A stretch of DNA of 64,000 bases from Bacteroidota bacterium (GTDB taxonomy: Bacteria > Bacteroidota > Bacteroidia > Flavobacteriales > Weeksellaceae): assembly GCA_023460855.1 (NCBI GenBank), contig JAEWOS010000004.1:27464-91463 (forward strand). The letters are read 5' to 3'. Numbering within the stretch: position 1 is the first letter of the stretch; every line of letters starts with the position of its first letter. The notes under the pieces are model-generated. The model was not told where the DNA came from and did not search any database. It was given only the letters and a program-made list of their open reading frames with translations. Shown piece after piece: positions 62,201 through 64,000 of this stretch. Position numbers and translations under genes: made by a program.

Positions 62201-62295
62201 CGCAGAATCCATTCGGAAATTATTTTGACGGCGGAATGGTGTACGCGCCAATCATGCCGCTGAATGTCTATTTGGGACTGGATGTTAAATTCTGA
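59269..62295 (+). CDS. TonB-dependent receptor with three N-terminal HMA-like domains
   Basis: 1008 residues. A signal peptide (1-21) leads to three tandem heavy-metal-associated-like domains at about 27-108, 128-208 and 233-314. Each has CxxC (C34/C37, C134/C137, C240/C243) and a closing CC pair (C103/C104, C203/C204, C309/C310) within a GHDNE ... ALPxCCxYDR tail. A TonB-box-like SIEGVVITKAQ (about 362-372), a plug with ACCNL (C398/C399) and a barrel follow, ending VYLGLDVKF. Such HMA-fused receptors are known in Bacteroidetes; three copies are unusual in my memory. A metal or metal complex is the likely substrate, copper being a guess. Confidence 0.88.
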   Translation: MKIFSKILLLIGFFITTCLFAQTITQDFLVKGNCGMCKDRIEENAKIAGAETANWNSETQKLQVTFDPKKSAAETILKQIAKVGHDNEMFSTTQEVYNALPGCCLYDREPSFLKSQSGNVIGNTGNSYFVKGLCGMCKDRIENTAKQAGATFASWSAETQMLNVDFDAAKTSADLILKKIAEAGHDNEKYRTTQEVYDALPGCCHYDRSAPIPVPGANTTSQPHSQIQSHGQDFFVKGNCVQCKSRIENTALQMGAESASWSVESQTLSVHFDENKFTADDLLRKLADVGHDNEKYKTSDATYSALPKCCLYDRSAKFPAEGEQVKLQDGHATNPMQFETETDRKIEQREAMLQHEDHYDKSIEGVVITKAQEATALSRKSADLTFNIGQKELLKAACCNLSESFETNATVDVSFSNAVTGTKQLKMLGLDQKYTSLTKELLPEIRGLATPYGLNLIPGRWIGGIQLTKGGSTVTNGYESITGQINTELLKFQGTPETTMNLFADINARTEANITHTSNLSEHWANAILLHGNGTLAKMDYNGDGFLDQPTGTQLNAAYLLDYNDLDHTGWGSHFGINFVQDKRQAGQMDFNRQLDQSEQQAYGVGIDISRFQVWNKTGHIFKDKPYQSIGLMNQFTYHQQDSFFGLRDYFGKQTSYFGNLIFESIIGNTNHKYKTGASFLYDRFDEDYLSQNFRRTETVPGLFFEYTLTGLKYTLVAGARADFHNLAGTQFTPRINFKYDIAAKTILRLSAGRGFRTANIFAESQAYFASNRFIDIQQNNGEIYGLRPEIAWNYGASLQQEFRLFGNKSMIVADFFRTDFQDQVLIDLDQSPHTIAFYNLDGKSWANSFQTQWDFSPVKNFDVRVAYKFYDVQADYRDGRRDVPFMAKHRGFLNLAYATTKNEKGGFWSFDTTFNLVGKQRLPEMTGNPAAFQLPAYSDPYMTWNAQIAKDFSNRLRVYAGAENLTSYTQKNPIIDAQNPFGNYFDGGMVYAPIMPLNVYLGLDVKF

Positions 62296-62314
62296 TTTTC
62301 CAAATTACTCGAAC

Positions 62315-62347
62315 AAAAAAGGAACTCGTGATGAGTTCCTTTTTTTG
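62315..62347. terminator. bidirectional terminator after the HMA receptor
   Basis: AAAAAAGGAACTC and GAGTTCCTTTTTT flank a 5-base loop between two converging genes, 19 bases past the receptor stop. Confidence 0.92.
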
Positions 62348-62361
62348 TAACTTATTTATTA

Positions 62362-63132
62362 TTAAGCATTAAGCCATTTTGACGAGCTCAAATATTTCTG
62401 ATCCGGATAATAGATAAACAGCACGTTCTTTCCTTTAATCGTATTGATAATCGGTTCAGCAAGCGCCCTTGGAACTGCGGGACAACCCCAGCTTCTTCCG
62501 ATTCTTTTGTGCTGTGCGGCAAATTCTTCGCTCACATAATCTGCTCCGTGCATTACCACTGCTCTTTTCAGCGCGGCATCATTATAACCGTTGTCCATAC
62601 CGAGAAGTTTCAGGGAATAACCGTTTTCACCGTGATAAGTAGCGTCCGTCAGGTAAAAACCAAGGCTGCTCTGCAGTGAACTTTCTGTATTGGAAAATTT
62701 CGTGGCAAACTCTTCTCCCGTATTCTTTCCGTGCGCAACCAAAGAGTTGAAAAGAATTTCTCCGGTTTCCATATTGAAAATCCAAAGTCTTTTCTTATTG
62801 GATGATAAAGAGAAATCGCAAACCGTCAACAGTTTTGTTTCAGCATCAATTTTTCCGGCTTTCTTCAGGTTTTCAAAACCTTTCATGGCCTTTTCGAACA
62901 CCTCAAAATTCAAGGTATTCTTTCCTGTGAAATCGAGTTTACTGTAAAGCGTTTGTGTATTAGATATGGTGGAAACCGGCATTTCACCGGCGATTGCTTT
63001 CGGGCTGATTACCGCTGCAGCAACTGTGTCTGCATCATTCGTGACTGGTGTATATTCAGCTATTTTATCTGCATTGATATAAGAAGTGGCGATAACGAAA
63101 GTGGCGGAAAGCGCCAGCAATAGTTTCTTCAT
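62362..63132 (-). CDS. murein L,D-transpeptidase catalytic-domain protein
   Basis: 256 residues. The ATG at 63132 gives a signal peptide (MKKLLLALSATFVIATSYINA); the longer frame upstream has none. The catalytic region reads AVVMHGADYVSEEF, then RIGRSWGCPAVPRALAE, which is the HG...S-GCP pattern of YkuD-like L,D-transpeptidases with the nucleophile cysteine in WGCP. Such enzymes cross-link peptidoglycan or attach proteins to it. A minus-strand TATTTTTG (63161-63168) about 29 bases upstream is a candidate -7 element. Confidence 0.87.
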   Translation of the reverse strand: MKKLLLALSATFVIATSYINADKIAEYTPVTNDADTVAAAVISPKAIAGEMPVSTISNTQTLYSKLDFTGKNTLNFEVFEKAMKGFENLKKAGKIDAETKLLTVCDFSLSSNKKRLWIFNMETGEILFNSLVAHGKNTGEEFATKFSNTESSLQSSLGFYLTDATYHGENGYSLKLLGMDNGYNDAALKRAVVMHGADYVSEEFAAQHKRIGRSWGCPAVPRALAEPIINTIKGKNVLFIYYPDQKYLSSSKWLNA

Positions 63133-63269
63133 AAATATTATGTTAAATGATTTGGTGTGGCAAAAATAACCAATCACATCCTAAATATGAAGAAAATATA
63201 ACAGTTTAACGAAGTTTTATAACAATTTAACTTTAAGATTTATGCTGATAATCAGCTGAATACTCAAAA

Positions 63270-63740
63270 TTATTCACCACACCCGAAAGGTATGGAGTTG
63301 TCGTAGATATTGGTATTTTCATCGCGCACAACCAGGTAAATGCTGTTGCAGCCGATGTCCTTCATCAGGATTTCATGCACCCTGCTTTTGACAGGAAATT
63401 TTTCACTGAATTCCTTTCTGCCGTATTCCTCAATCTGGGCGTACAGTCCGTCAAGATTGCCGGTGAAAACCAGTTTGAGCTGATGTGCGGGCTTTCTCGC
63501 CGAACCGCCACCTGCTACCACATTGTACAGCACGATATCTTTTCCATTAAAAATATCAAACGAGGATTCGGTTCCGTCGTCATAAATTAAAAAAGCTGAA
63601 ACTTTCAAGGCGTCCGCTTCCGTTTGCGCCTTATTAATGACAGGCAGTGTTACCTTCAACGTTTCTGCAGACGTTTCTTTTTCGCATGAGCAAAGGGCTG
63701 CAATGACCATCAACCCAAATGATTTCCGCCAAAATCGCAT
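63270..63740 (-). CDS. hypothetical lipoprotein
   Basis: 156 residues from the ATG at 63740 (an earlier ATG at 63755 overlaps the msrB end). Lipobox CSC at about residue 19 followed by EKETSAE. The mature domain has QLKLVFTGNLDGLYAQIEEYG and a C-terminal PFGCGE with a second cysteine (IGCNSIYL). I recognise no family. It lies 4 bases after the msrB stop, so the two are cotranscribed. Confidence 0.7.
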   Translation of the reverse strand: MRFWRKSFGLMVIAALCSCEKETSAETLKVTLPVINKAQTEADALKVSAFLIYDDGTESSFDIFNGKDIVLYNVVAGGGSARKPAHQLKLVFTGNLDGLYAQIEEYGRKEFSEKFPVKSRVHEILMKDIGCNSIYLVVRDENTNIYDNSIPFGCGE

Positions 63741-63744
63741 TACT

Positions 63745-63999
63745 TTACTTCTCATATGCTTCGAAATCCAGGCTTACAGAATTCATGCAATAGCGCATAC
63801 CGGTAGGTTGAGGACCGTCATTAAAAACATGCCCCAAATGTGAGTCGCACCGTTTGCAAAGCACTTCAATCCTTTCCATGCCGTGCGAACTGTCCCTTTT
63901 ATAGGAAACACCTTCTTTATCAGCTTCAAAAAAGCTGGGCCAGCCACAGCTGGATGCAAACTTGGACGTAGAATAAAAAAGGTGGTTTCCGCACACGGC
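63745..63999 (-). CDS. msrB: methionine-R-sulfoxide reductase B, N-terminally incomplete
   Basis: The last 84 codons; the start lies beyond the window. Visible motifs are the zinc-site CGNHLF and CKRCDSHLGH (the typical CxxC pair), SCGWPSFFEA and the catalytic RYCMNSVSLDF with the nucleophile cysteine. The enzyme reduces the R form of methionine sulfoxide, using thioredoxin. Whether it has a signal peptide or an MsrA fusion cannot be told from here. Confidence 0.92.
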   Translation of the reverse strand, partial: AVCGNHLFYSTSKFASSCGWPSFFEADKEGVSYKRDSSHGMERIEVLCKRCDSHLGHVFNDGPQPTGMRYCMNSVSLDFEAYEK

Positions 64000-64000
64000 G

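Overview
The window is chromosomal DNA of a flavobacterium, most likely a Weeksellaceae member of the Chryseobacterium/Kaistella type. The signs are three secreted proteins with type IX secretion (T9SS) C-terminal sorting domains, TAnnTTTG-type -7 promoter elements (several with a TTG 19 bp upstream), many SC-type lipoproteins, TonB-dependent receptors and lineage families such as DUF6452, DUF6048, DUF4293, DUF4296, DUF4271 and DUF5689. I see no rRNA or tRNA gene, insertion sequence, prophage or CRISPR array; nearly all of it is ordinary, densely packed chromosome.

Layout. 1-8.6 kb: the end of rlmD, two small envelope genes, a secreted M43-like metalloprotease and a 1500-residue modular T9SS adhesin. 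9.0-13.2 kb (minus strand): beta carbonic anhydrase with a SulP anion transporter, an NlpC/P60-fold protein that has lost its catalytic cysteine, and an O-methyltransferase. 13.3-21.6 kb (mostly plus): tilS, dsbD, a pair of paralogous lipoproteins flanking exbD, a rhodanese lipoprotein and a YeiH-type transporter, then a hydrolase and another lipoprotein. 21.6-27.0 kb: nrnA, rpmH, ftsE, trmN6 (no normal start codon), and a run of RapZ C-terminal-domain protein, MurU-like nucleotidyltransferase and LOG-family protein. 27.3-33.6 kb: DUF5689 lipoprotein, TonB-dependent receptor and a divergent secreted endonuclease/phosphatase, which together look like a nutrient scavenging set. 33.7-39.1 kb: a second modular adhesin, superoxide dismutase, and rho with a long Q/N-rich disordered insert.

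39.2-53.2 kb is housekeeping: DUF4293, an MsbA-like exporter, the minus-strand run rsfS-ftsH-LUD-cdsA-psd-DUF389, birA, the run GT2-DUF4296-tgt-LptF, DUF4271 and hemD. 53.3-58.2 kb: an S9 oligopeptidase, a small conserved gene and an RprX/RprY-like two-component pair. 58.3-62.3 kb is the most interesting block: a lipoprotein with a duplicated His/Cys motif, a Cys-rich exported protein, and a TonB-dependent receptor carrying three tandem HMA-like CxxC domains before its plug. It reads as a heavy-metal capture and import (or sensing) locus. The window ends with an L,D-transpeptidase-fold protein, a lipoprotein and a partial msrB.

All functions rest on reading the translations and on remembered family motifs; no database search was run. 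Starts were moved to internal ATG codons where signal peptides, promoter elements or gene overlaps supported this.
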